Positions 45,858 through 54,007 of a stretch of 64,000 nt of DNA are shown here, one piece after another; the stretch's first letter is position 1; each line of letters opens with the position of its first letter. Under the pieces are notes generated by a model, which saw only the letters and a program-made list of their open reading frames with translations, did no database searches and was not told the DNA's origin. This DNA is from Paracoccaceae bacterium (GTDB lineage Bacteria > Pseudomonadota > Alphaproteobacteria > Rhodobacterales > Rhodobacteraceae). The DNA lies in NCBI GenBank assembly GCA_020622085.1, contig JAHRYM010000002.1:1078895-1142894 (forward strand), given 5' to 3'. The translations under genes and the position numbers were made by a program.

Positions 45858-46511
45858 CTAGAACGGGCAGGGCGCGGTAAAGGTCATGCCCTTGCCGTGT
45901 TCAGGATGACGGAAGCGCAGCGATTCCGCGTGCAGCATCAGGCGCGGGAAATCGCGCGCCGGGCCTTCCGCATACAAGGGATCGCCCAGGATCGGATGGC
46001 CCAGCGCCTGGCAATGCACCCGCAGCTGGTGGCTGCGCCCCGTCACCGGCATCAGCCGCACGCGGGTCGTGCCATCGGGATCGTGGCGCAGCACCCGCCA
46101 GTCCGTCACCGAAGGCTTGCCGGTCTCATGGTTCACATGCTGGCGCGGGCGGTTCGGCCAATCGACGATCAGCGGCAGATCGACCCGGCCCTCGCGCGGC
46201 TCCAGATGGCCCCAAAGCCGCGCCAGATAGACCTTCTTCGTGCGGCGATTTTCAAATTCCTGCCCCAGATGGCGCTGGGCATGGCGGGTCAGGGCAAAGA
46301 CCATGATGCCCGAGGTGTCCAGATCAAGCCGGTGCACCAGAAGTGCCTCGGGGTGGATCTTCAGGACGCGGGACATCATGCAATCGGCCAGATGTTCGCC
46401 CTTGCCCGGCACCGAAAGAAGCCCCGCCGGCTTGTCGACGACCAGCACCTCGTGATCGGCATGGATCACGCGGACCGGTTCATCGGGGGGCGCATAGGTG
46501 AAATCGCTCAT
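45858..46511 (-). CDS. rluA: RluA-family pseudouridine synthase
   Basis: 217 residues from ATG 46511 (MSDFTYAPPDEPVRVIHADHEVLVVDKPAGLLSVPG); the track ORF is 53 codons longer. The catalytic Asp lies in LLVHRLDLDTSGIMVFALTR. The size, close to that of E. coli RluA (23S U746 and tRNA U32), and the absence of an S4 domain favour RluA over RluC/D. MPVTGRSHQLRVH and GHPILGDPLY are the usual later motifs. Confidence 0.88.
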   Translation of the reverse strand: MSDFTYAPPDEPVRVIHADHEVLVVDKPAGLLSVPGKGEHLADCMMSRVLKIHPEALLVHRLDLDTSGIMVFALTRHAQRHLGQEFENRRTKKVYLARLWGHLEPREGRVDLPLIVDWPNRPRQHVNHETGKPSVTDWRVLRHDPDGTTRVRLMPVTGRSHQLRVHCQALGHPILGDPLYAEGPARDFPRLMLHAESLRFRHPEHGKGMTFTAPCPF

Positions 46512-46551
46512 GGGGCGCGCGCATAGCACGACGGGCAGGCAGCGGCGAGGG

Positions 46552-47448
46552 TCAGACGACAACGTGGCCGTCATCCCGCAGGCGGTCGGCGATGGCGGCA
46601 ATATGGGCGGGCGTGGTTTCACAGCATCCGCCGATGATCGTGGCGCCCAGAGCCACCCAGCGCAGGGCAAAATCGGCGTAAAGGGCGGGCGTCATCTCGG
46701 GCCGGGGCGAGAGGGAGTCGACGGTCGGATCGTCCTTCAGGAAGTCGGTGGTGATCTGCCGGAAGCCGTTCGCATAGGCGCCGAAGGGCAGGCCGAAGCC
46801 CGAAAATACCTGCAATGCTGCCTCCATCGCCTCGGGAGTCGAGCAGTTCGCCAGAACCGCCAGCGCCCCGTTGGCCCGCAATATCGGCGCCAGATCCGCG
46901 ACAGGCTCACCCGAGCGCAGTCGGCTGCCTTCGGTGTCATCGACCGTGACGGAAAGCCAGACAGGCCGGTAAGCCGCCCGTGCGCCTTCCAGCACCGCCT
47001 GCGCATGGGCAATCGAGGCGACGGTTTCCGCGATCAGAAGGTCGACATGCGGAGCCAGAAGCTGCGCCACCTCGGCATAGCGGGCAACGGCAGCCGCATG
47101 GGCTGGAAAGACCTCGGGCCGATAGGAGGCAACGAGCGGCCCCAGCGATCCGGCAACGCGACCCGATCCATGCTTGTCCCGGGCCATATTCGCCTCGGAC
47201 AGGGCCTGAAGGTGCAGATCCTTGAACCGGTGATCAATGCCGAACTTCTCGAGCCGGTCGTGGTGGATCGCATAGGTGTTGGCGGTGGCAACGGTTGCGC
47301 CTGCCGCGAAATAGTCGGCGTGGATGCGGCAAACGAGGCCGGGGTGGTCGATCATCACGCGGGTCGCCCAAAGTGGCGTCGGCGCATCGCCTGACCGATT
47401 GATCAGTTCCTGCCCCATGCCGCCGTCCAGAAGTGTGATCTCGGTCAT
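46552..47448 (-). CDS. Homocysteine S-methyltransferase family protein
   Basis: 298 residues. The zinc-ligand cysteines appear as AVLANCSTPEAM and GGCCETTPAHI, and the N-terminus LLDGGMGQELINRSGD is typical of the MetH-N/MmuM fold. Such enzymes move a methyl group from S-methylmethionine, betaine or another donor to homocysteine. It is divergent from the hao gene. Together with rluA it marks the left flank of the hao-ccm cluster. Confidence 0.88.
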   Translation of the reverse strand: MTEITLLDGGMGQELINRSGDAPTPLWATRVMIDHPGLVCRIHADYFAAGATVATANTYAIHHDRLEKFGIDHRFKDLHLQALSEANMARDKHGSGRVAGSLGPLVASYRPEVFPAHAAAVARYAEVAQLLAPHVDLLIAETVASIAHAQAVLEGARAAYRPVWLSVTVDDTEGSRLRSGEPVADLAPILRANGALAVLANCSTPEAMEAALQVFSGFGLPFGAYANGFRQITTDFLKDDPTVDSLSPRPEMTPALYADFALRWVALGATIIGGCCETTPAHIAAIADRLRDDGHVVV

Positions 47449-47777
47449 CGGTGTTCTGCCTTCGCCCTTTGGCCAGACCGGGGCCGGGTCAAAGTCCTGA
47501 CGGCACCGGATTCATCAAGGCCCGCAGACTGCACCATGTGGCAAGGCCGGGCAAGTTCTCCGGCGCCATCAGCCGGGTGCGTATTCTTCGCGCTCAGGGG
47601 GCAGGTCGGGCGTTGAACGGGCTTGCTGCCTTCTGCGGGGCTGTCCCTGGCCGTCCCCGGAACCACGTCAATCGACCGAACCGGACCTACACCGCCGGGC
47701 CGGCCTTCCGCAGTCTGAAACGGACGGGACTCTCTTCCTTTTTGGAGGGGCCTGCGGATGCGTGGGAGGAACGGGAG
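47449..47777 (+). promoter_or_regulatory. Leader region upstream of hao
   Basis: 329 bases between divergent genes. It must hold the hao promoter and contains the 14-bp motif listed next, roughly 90 bases before the hao ATG. The last part, TCTTCCTTTTTGGAGGGG...GGGAGGAACGGGAG, supplies the ribosome-binding site. I saw no FNR/NNR-type (TTGAT-N4-ATCAA) palindrome. The open frame running through it in frame with hao carries no signal-like or conserved sequence. Confidence 0.55.
47676..47689 (+). promoter_or_regulatory. Candidate operator, copy 1 (CCGAACCGGACCTA)
   Basis: Exactly the same 14 bases occur at 50443-50456 upstream of the mocR-type regulator gene. An imperfect further half-site (AACGGAC) is at 47719-47725. 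The likely ligand protein is the regulator encoded in the cluster; this is inference from position and identity. Confidence 0.6.
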
Positions 47778-49382
47778 ATGATTTGGACCTCAAGATGGCC
47801 GGGCTGGAGGGGCATTGTCGTCGTGACGGCCGCGGTTTTCGTCCTGGACAGCGAACCCGTCCGGGCAGAAGGCTGGCCCACGGTGCCGGACGAACTGTTC
47901 ACCGCGCTGGGGCTGACGCGCGATGTGTCGGCCAGCGACCTTTATGCGGCGGTCGCGGCGCGCTACTACGACCAGGCCAAGGGTTATGGCGAGGGCAAGT
48001 TCTCCGAGATGTGGGAACCGACCGCTCTGGCACGCTACCTGGACCCCGGCCTCTATCAGGGCCGCGAGGCTCTGGATTTCGAGGTCACAAGCGCGGATTG
48101 CGCCACCTGCCATGAAACCGTGACCCCCGGCTGGGTCCATGCCGCGAACCGCAGCGTGCACGCCGACCTTCAGGCCCTGCGCGCCCTGCCGGCGGATGAT
48201 CCCCGGGCCTACAAAGTCGAGCATCTGGACGAGGTCGAGGCCAACCTGCGCACCATGGGCAAGCTGGCCGAGGGCGAGGTTCTGGCCGAGGTCGCCTGCG
48301 CCGATTGCCACATGGGCGTCGGCGTGAAGGCCGGAAACCACAAGACCGACCTGCGCCTGCCCGACGGCGCGGCCTGTGGCCAGTGCCACGTCCGCCAGTT
48401 CTCGGAGCGCGAGTCCGAGCGCGACACCCTGACCTGGCCGCAGGACCAATGGCCCGCCGGACGGCCGAGCCACGCCCTGTCGATGATCGCCAACTACGAG
48501 ACCGCGATCTGGGCCGGGATGGCCGAACGCGAGGTGGCCGAGGGCTGCACCATGTGCCACACCACCCAGACCAGCTGCAACCAGTGCCACACCCGGCACG
48601 AATTCTCGGCCGCGCAGGCGCGCAAGCCCGAGATGTGCGCCAACTGCCACAACGGCGTCGATCACAACGAGTTCGAGAACTACATGATGTCGCGCCACGG
48701 CCTGATCTACCAGACCAACGGCGACAACTGGAACTGGGAGGCGCCGCTGTCCGAAGCCTTCGCCTCGGCCGGCTACAACGCGCCGACCTGCCAGACCTGC
48801 CACATGAGCGTGAATGGCGAATACAGCCACAACCTTGTGCAGAAGGTGCGCTGGGGCTTCAACCCGATGCCCTCGATCGCCGAGAACCTGGATCATCCCT
48901 GGTTCCAGGCCCGCAAGGAGCTTTGGGTCGCCACCTGCACCCAGTGCCACGCGCCCAGCTTCGCCACCAGCTATCTCGACATGATGGACCAGGGCACGAT
49001 CCAGGGCATCGGGCTGGTGCAAGAGGCCGATGCGGTGGTCAAGAAGCTCTACGAGGACGGGCTGCTGGTCGGTCAGGCCGACAACCGCCCGGCCCCGCCG
49101 GCCCCGGATGCCGACACGCATGGCGGCTTCTTCGGGCTGTTCTGGACCAAGGGCAACAACCCCAGCGCGGTCGAGCATGAGTATGCCCAGATGTGGGAGC
49201 AGGAGATCATGCGCCACTTCAAGGGCCTGGCGCATGTCAACCCCGGCGGCTTCACCTACAGCTACGGTTGGTCGGAGCTGATCGGCTCGCTGGCACGGAT
49301 CCGCGACGAGGATACCCGCCTGCGCGAAGGCGCGGCCCTGGAGAAGCGCATCGAGGCGCTGGAGGCGGCGGGCGGCGACTGA
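47778..49382 (+). CDS. hao: Octaheme hydroxylamine oxidoreductase-family cytochrome c
   Basis: 534 residues from ATG 47778 with a signal peptide (MIWTSRWPGWRGIVVVTAAVFVLDSEPVRA); the track start is 109 codons too early. Eight CxxCH heme motifs begin at Cys108, 174, 200, 257, 267, 287, 338 and 387. None is CxxCK, which separates it from octaheme nitrite and tetrathionate reductases. The C-terminal part GLAHVNPGGFTYSYGWSELI keeps Tyr494/Tyr496, candidates for the Tyr that cross-links to the P460 heme in hydroxylamine-oxidising HAO. Expected reaction: hydroxylamine oxidation to NO or nitrite in the periplasm, probably as a trimer. It is followed by haoB-like and a ccm/ALAS operon. Confidence 0.93.
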   Translation: MIWTSRWPGWRGIVVVTAAVFVLDSEPVRAEGWPTVPDELFTALGLTRDVSASDLYAAVAARYYDQAKGYGEGKFSEMWEPTALARYLDPGLYQGREALDFEVTSADCATCHETVTPGWVHAANRSVHADLQALRALPADDPRAYKVEHLDEVEANLRTMGKLAEGEVLAEVACADCHMGVGVKAGNHKTDLRLPDGAACGQCHVRQFSERESERDTLTWPQDQWPAGRPSHALSMIANYETAIWAGMAEREVAEGCTMCHTTQTSCNQCHTRHEFSAAQARKPEMCANCHNGVDHNEFENYMMSRHGLIYQTNGDNWNWEAPLSEAFASAGYNAPTCQTCHMSVNGEYSHNLVQKVRWGFNPMPSIAENLDHPWFQARKELWVATCTQCHAPSFATSYLDMMDQGTIQGIGLVQEADAVVKKLYEDGLLVGQADNRPAPPAPDADTHGGFFGLFWTKGNNPSAVEHEYAQMWEQEIMRHFKGLAHVNPGGFTYSYGWSELIGSLARIRDEDTRLREGAALEKRIEALEAAGGD

Positions 49383-49406
49383 GACCGCCCGGCGCAAGCG
49401 AAAGAC

Positions 49407-49436
49407 CAGGCCCGCCGCCCTGTGGTGGCGGGCCTG
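49407..49436 (+). promoter_or_regulatory. Hairpin between hao and haoB-like gene
   Basis: CAGGCCCGCC-loop-GGCGGGCCTG is a perfect 10-bp stem 24 bases after the hao stop, without a T-run. It may stabilise the hao message or lower readthrough into haoB, giving more cytochrome than partner protein. Confidence 0.7.
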
Positions 49437-49458
49437 CCACAACAGGGGGGCAGGTGCG

Positions 49459-50433
49459 ATGATCGGGATGACGGTGGGAAGACTGGGCCTCGGGCTGGTT
49501 CTGGCATTAGGTCTTGCAGGGGCGGGACTGGCGCAGACCCATGACTACCTTGCCAGCGATGCCGCGCCCTCCGAAGCGGCGGCCGGGCTGGCCGGGCGGC
49601 TGGGGGGCACGGCGACGGTGCTGGACCTGGTGGCCGAGGGCGAGGCGCGGCCGCTGGCGGAGGTCGAGGTCGCGACCCTGCCCGATGGCACGACACGGCT
49701 TCTGGGCTGGGCCGCGCTGACCCCGGCCCCGATCCTGCGCCGCGACATCCGCGCCGACGAGGATCTGGCGCTGGTCGAGGCGCTGCAGAAATACCTGCCG
49801 CCCGACAGCACGATCCTGGCCTTCCCCGGCCTGTCGCGGCGGCTGGCCCCGCTGGTCGCGGCGCGCTTCCCGCTGGCCAAGGAGGCCGAGCCGCTGGTCA
49901 TGCCGCAGCCCTGGGCGGGGCAGGGGGACGCCGTGGCCACCATCGAGACGGCGCAATGGGGCGGGCCTGCCGCCGAAAGCCTGCCGCAGGGTCCGGCACC
50001 CGACCTGACCGCTGGGCTGGTCGATGCGCTGCTCAGCGAGGACCGGACCGGCGCGGCGCGGCTGAAGATCATGGCGGGCGAGGGTTCGGCCTATGTGCTG
50101 GTCCATATCGACGACGCCTACCAGTTGGGCCTGCTGCGCCCCGGCCGCATGGCGATGACGCAACGGCTGTTCACGGCCAAGGGCTTCTCGCATGATCTCG
50201 CGCGCGAGGCCCGGCGCTGGGGGCAGGAGAACGACAAGGTCGCCTGGGCCGTCTCGCGCGATGCCGAGGGTCGGCTGCGCGGGCATTATCTGGCCGAGGC
50301 CACCGAGACGACGACGCTGGTCGCCCGGCTCCTGCCCTTCAACACCAGCGAGATCGACGCGGTGCCGGGCCTTCGCCTTGTCTGGCAGCACGAGGGTTAC
50401 TGGCTTTACCGGATCGACGGCATCCGAAGCTGA
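49459..50433 (+). CDS. haoB: HaoB-like exported protein
   Basis: 324 residues starting MIGMTVGRLGLGLVLALGLAGAGLAQ, a signal peptide or membrane anchor. The rest is extracytoplasmic, rich in Ala/Leu/Arg, with no Cys and therefore no heme motif. It shows a pattern LLGWAALTPAPILRRDIRADEDLALVEALQKYLPPDSTILAFPG that suggests an alpha/beta fold. In ammonia oxidisers and methanotrophs haoB directly follows haoA, and position is the main basis for this name. The family's function is unknown; a role in HAO maturation or membrane docking is plausible. Confidence 0.6.
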   Translation: MIGMTVGRLGLGLVLALGLAGAGLAQTHDYLASDAAPSEAAAGLAGRLGGTATVLDLVAEGEARPLAEVEVATLPDGTTRLLGWAALTPAPILRRDIRADEDLALVEALQKYLPPDSTILAFPGLSRRLAPLVAARFPLAKEAEPLVMPQPWAGQGDAVATIETAQWGGPAAESLPQGPAPDLTAGLVDALLSEDRTGAARLKIMAGEGSAYVLVHIDDAYQLGLLRPGRMAMTQRLFTAKGFSHDLAREARRWGQENDKVAWAVSRDAEGRLRGHYLAEATETTTLVARLLPFNTSEIDAVPGLRLVWQHEGYWLYRIDGIRS

Positions 50434-50477
50434 CCCACTTCCCCGAACCGGACCTATAATAATTCCACATACCGGAC
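50431..50477 (+). promoter_or_regulatory. Regulator-gene promoter with operator copy 2 and direct repeat
   Basis: CCGAACCGGACCTA (50443-50456) repeats the hao-upstream motif exactly and runs into a consensus -10, TATAAT at 50455-50460. CTGACC at about 50430-50435 is a weak -35. A second ACCGGAC lies at 50471-50477, 24 bases after the first, so two direct half-sites flank the -10. MocR-type regulators are known to bind direct repeats, so autoregulation is likely. Confidence 0.65.
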
Positions 50478-50526
50478 TCATCATTTGCCGGATCCGGGTT
50501 AGGATCATGGGGCCGGGGGGAAGCCC

Positions 50527-52011
50527 ATGCCGCTTGCACTTGTCATCGACGGGAATGACGGGCGAACGCTTCAGGATCAGGTCTTCGACCAGGTCCGCGC
50601 CCTGATCCTGTCGTCACGGCTGAAGTCGGGGTATCCGATGCCCGGCTCGCGCCTCTTGGCCGAGCATCTGGGCGTGTCGCGCAACACGGTGACGATCGCC
50701 TATGAAAAGCTGCTCAGCGAGGGCTATCTGGAGATCCGGCCCAATGTCGGCACTTTCGTGGCCCGCAACCTGCCCGACCCGGTGCCGGGGCAGCAGGCGG
50801 CGGCCCCGCTTGCACTGGTGCATGACACCGTGCCAAGGGCGGACACCCTGCTGGAGCGGATCGCGGCATCGGTCTTTCCGACCCAGGCCGTCGAACATCC
50901 GGCCGAAGGCAAGCTCAGGGTCGATTTCTGGCCCGGCCGGGTGAACCAGCGCAGCTTTCCCCTGACCGAATGGCGCCGCATCGTCGACGGCAAGCTGCGC
51001 CACGGGCTGCACAACCAGATCCGCTACGGCAATCCGCAGGGCGACGAGAAACTGCGCCGCGCCATCGCCGACCATCTGGGACCGGCGCGGGGCGTGGCCT
51101 GCGCGCCGGATGATGTCGTGATCGTCGGCGGCTCGCAGGACGGGCTGTCGCTGATCGCCCGGGCCATCGGCAATGAGGGCCGCGCCTTCCTGCACGAGAA
51201 CCCCTGCTATCAGGGCGCGCGCTTCCTGTTCGGCCATCTGGGCTTCCCCTGCCACCCGGTCCCGGTGGACCGCGACGGGCTGGTGGTCGAGGCCCTGCCC
51301 GAAATCCGCAACGCGGTGCTGTATGTCACGCCCTCGCATCAGTTTCCGACCGGCGTCACGCTCAGCCTGCCGCGTCGGCTGCGGCTTCTGGAATGGGCAT
51401 CGCGGACCGACAGCCTGATCATCGAGGACGATTACGACGGCGATTTCCGCTATGAGGGCGGGCCGCTGACCGCCTTGCGCGGGCTGGATCGGGCCGGGCG
51501 GGTGCTTTACCTTGGCACCTTTTCCAAGTCGATGGGCCCGGGGTTGCGGCTGGGCTTCATCGTCGGCTCGGACCGCAGCGCGCCGGCGCTGGCGCGCTGG
51601 AAGAAGCTGATGTCGAACGGCACGCCCTGGATCATCCAGGCGGCGATGGCCGAGTTTCTGGATTCGGGCGCCTTCCAGCGCCACTTGCGCCGCATCCGCG
51701 CCATGTATCGCCAGCGCCGTGACGTGCTCATCGACGCCATCGGCCAGCATTTCCCCGGCTCTGAAATCCTCGGGCGGCGCGGCGGGATGCATCTGGCCTG
51801 GCGGCTGCCCGAGACCGGCTGTGCGCGGCGGTTGCAGCAACTGGCCCTGACGCAGGGCATCGGGATCTACACGGTCGAGGATGGCGGTGCCTGCCTCAGT
51901 GCGCATGGCGACCGCCACGGCGATCTTCTGATGATGGGCTATGCGGCGACCGAGGAAGACGTGATCGCGCGGGCGATCGGGATCATGGCCCGGCTGGATG
52001 GGAGGGGATGA
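50527..52011 (+). CDS. MocR-type PLP-dependent transcriptional regulator
   Basis: 494 residues. The N-terminal GntR winged helix spans about 10-80 (LQDQVFDQVRALILSSRLKSGYPMPGSRLLAEHLGVSRNTV). The C-terminal fold-type I aminotransferase domain has EDDYDGDFRYE and the PLP lysine Lys334 in YLGTFSKSMGPGLRLGF. Such proteins use PLP to sense an amine-containing ligand rather than to catalyse. The gene is followed after one base by ccmF, so it is probably the first gene of the maturation operon and the regulator of the cluster. The ligand is unknown. Confidence 0.93.
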   Translation: MPLALVIDGNDGRTLQDQVFDQVRALILSSRLKSGYPMPGSRLLAEHLGVSRNTVTIAYEKLLSEGYLEIRPNVGTFVARNLPDPVPGQQAAAPLALVHDTVPRADTLLERIAASVFPTQAVEHPAEGKLRVDFWPGRVNQRSFPLTEWRRIVDGKLRHGLHNQIRYGNPQGDEKLRRAIADHLGPARGVACAPDDVVIVGGSQDGLSLIARAIGNEGRAFLHENPCYQGARFLFGHLGFPCHPVPVDRDGLVVEALPEIRNAVLYVTPSHQFPTGVTLSLPRRLRLLEWASRTDSLIIEDDYDGDFRYEGGPLTALRGLDRAGRVLYLGTFSKSMGPGLRLGFIVGSDRSAPALARWKKLMSNGTPWIIQAAMAEFLDSGAFQRHLRRIRAMYRQRRDVLIDAIGQHFPGSEILGRRGGMHLAWRLPETGCARRLQQLALTQGIGIYTVEDGGACLSAHGDRHGDLLMMGYAATEEDVIARAIGIMARLDGRG

Positions 52012-52012
52012 G

Positions 52013-54007
52013 GTGGACTTTCCGCTGATACGACTGGGCGGCCTTGCCATCGCCACGGCGCTGGCACTCAGCCTTGCGGCCGCAGGGCTGGCGCTGGCCT
52101 CGCGGCAAGGCCGCGACGCGGCGCGACTGGTCGCCGCGCGCAATGCGGTGCTGGCCGTCGCGGCGCTTCTCAGCTTCGGGATGGCGATCCTGATCCATGC
52201 CTTCGTCATCTCGGACTTCTCGGTGGCCTATGTCGCCCAGAACTCGAACCTTTCGCTGCCGGTGCTTTACAAGATCACCGCGACCTGGGGCGCGCATGAG
52301 GGCTCGCTTCTGCTCTGGGCCTGGTATCTGGGGGTGCTGTCGGCGGCGGCGGTGCTGATCCACTGGCGCGACCATCCGCTGTCGATGCCCTGGATCATCG
52401 CCACGCTGGCGCTGGTGCAGGCCGGGTTTCTGGCGCTGATCGTGTTCCTGTCCAACCCCTTCGCCACCCTGGCCCCGCTGCCGCCCGACGGCCGCGACCT
52501 GAACCCGCTGTTGCAGGATCCCGGCCTCGCCTTCCATCCGCCGGTGCTTTACCTCGGCTATGTCGGCTTTGCCGTGCCCTTCGCCTTTGCCGTGGCGGCG
52601 ATGATGCGGGCGCATGTCGGCACCGAATGGGTCAGCGCCGTGCGCCGCTGGGTGCTGTTCGCCTGGACGGCCCTGACCTCGGGCATCATCTTCGGCGGCT
52701 ACTGGGCCTATTACGAACTGGGCTGGGGCGGCTACTGGGCCTGGGATCCGGTCGAGAATGCCTCGCTGATGCCCTGGCTTGCCGGCACGGCGCTGATGCA
52801 TTCGATGATGGCGCAGGACCGGCGGCACATGTTCCGGCTGTGGAATGCCTTTCTGGTGGTGGCGACCTTCCTGCTGACGCTCTTGGGCACTTTCCTCGTG
52901 CGCTCGGGGGTGCTGACCTCGGTCCATGCCTTTGCCACCGATCCCGCACGGGGCGGCTATATCCTGGCCTTCATGGTGGTGGCGATGGGGGCGGGCTTCG
53001 GCCTCTTGATCTGGCGGGCGGAAAGCCTGGAATCCGACGCCGGGGTGGAAAGCCCGCTCTCGCGCGAGGCGGGGCTTCTGGCCAACAACGTGCTTCTGAT
53101 GATCGCGGCACTGATCGTGGTGATCGGCACCCTGTTCCCGCTGGCGGTCGAGCTTGCGACCGGGGACAAGATCTCGGTCGGGGCGCCCTATTTCAACCAT
53201 GTGATGGTGCCCTTGATGCTGGGGGTGATGGTGCTGATGGCGCTGGGGCCCTCGGTGCCGTGGCGGGCGATGCCGGGCGACAGGTTCACCCGGATCATGC
53301 GGCTGCCGGGCGCGGCGGCGCTGGTCGCGCTGGCGGCCGGGCTGGCGATGGGCGCGCGGGATGCGACGACCCTGGCGGCCATGACCATCATCGCCTTCGC
53401 AGCGACGGCAACCCTTGCCGACATCGGCCGCGCCATTGCCGCCCGCGCGCGGGTCGGCGGCACCGGCTGGGGCCGGGCGGCGCTGGCCGCGACCTTGCAG
53501 GGCCGCCGCCGGATGGGCGGGCTGATCGTTCATTTCGGCATGGTGCTGATCGGCGCGGGGATGATCGGCTCGGGCCTGTTTCAGCAGGCGCAGACCGTCC
53601 ACCTGCGCCCCGGCGAGGCGGCGGCGATCCACGGCTACGAGGTCCGGCTTGACGGGGTCGAGGACACGACCGGCCCGAACTGGCAAGGCAAGCTCGCGCG
53701 GTTCTCGATCCTGCGCGACGGGGCGGTGGTGGATACGATGCTGCCGGAACAAAGGTTCTACGAATTGCGCGGCATGGCCACGACCGAGACCGCGATCCGC
53801 TCGGAACTGGCGGGCGATCTCTACATCTTCTTCGGCGATGAGGACGCGGGCGCGGTGGTGGCGCAGATCTACTGGAACCCGCTGATCGGGCTGGTCTGGC
53901 TGGGCTGGATGGTGGTGCTGGCCGGTTCCTTCCTGTCGCTGACCGAAGCGGGGGCGCTGCGTCGCCGCGTGCCCCGCGCACAACCCAGCGAGGTGGCCGC
54001 CGAATGA
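52013..54007 (+). CDS. ccmF: Cytochrome c heme lyase subunit CcmF
   Basis: 664 residues from GTG 52013 with GGAGGGG upstream (ATG 51998 is the track alternative and would overlap the regulator by 14 bases). It is a polytopic membrane protein. The tryptophan-rich WWD heme-handling motif is visible as WGGYWAWDPVENASLMPW at about 238-255, and conserved His positions occur near TWGAHEGS. CcmF with CcmH and CcmI attaches heme to apocytochrome c. The stop overlaps the ccmG start (ATGA). Confidence 0.96.
   Translation: MDFPLIRLGGLAIATALALSLAAAGLALASRQGRDAARLVAARNAVLAVAALLSFGMAILIHAFVISDFSVAYVAQNSNLSLPVLYKITATWGAHEGSLLLWAWYLGVLSAAAVLIHWRDHPLSMPWIIATLALVQAGFLALIVFLSNPFATLAPLPPDGRDLNPLLQDPGLAFHPPVLYLGYVGFAVPFAFAVAAMMRAHVGTEWVSAVRRWVLFAWTALTSGIIFGGYWAYYELGWGGYWAWDPVENASLMPWLAGTALMHSMMAQDRRHMFRLWNAFLVVATFLLTLLGTFLVRSGVLTSVHAFATDPARGGYILAFMVVAMGAGFGLLIWRAESLESDAGVESPLSREAGLLANNVLLMIAALIVVIGTLFPLAVELATGDKISVGAPYFNHVMVPLMLGVMVLMALGPSVPWRAMPGDRFTRIMRLPGAAALVALAAGLAMGARDATTLAAMTIIAFAATATLADIGRAIAARARVGGTGWGRAALAATLQGRRRMGGLIVHFGMVLIGAGMIGSGLFQQAQTVHLRPGEAAAIHGYEVRLDGVEDTTGPNWQGKLARFSILRDGAVVDTMLPEQRFYELRGMATTETAIRSELAGDLYIFFGDEDAGAVVAQIYWNPLIGLVWLGWMVVLAGSFLSLTEAGALRRRVPRAQPSEVAAE

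Noticed and set aside
47778-49382. hao as an octaheme nitrite or tetrathionate reductase
   Set aside because: Those families carry a CxxCK catalytic heme motif; all eight motifs here are CxxCH.
47790-49442. 550-residue minus-strand ORF opposite hao
   Set aside because: It mirrors the hao codons and lacks any motif, whereas hao has eight heme sites and a signal peptide.
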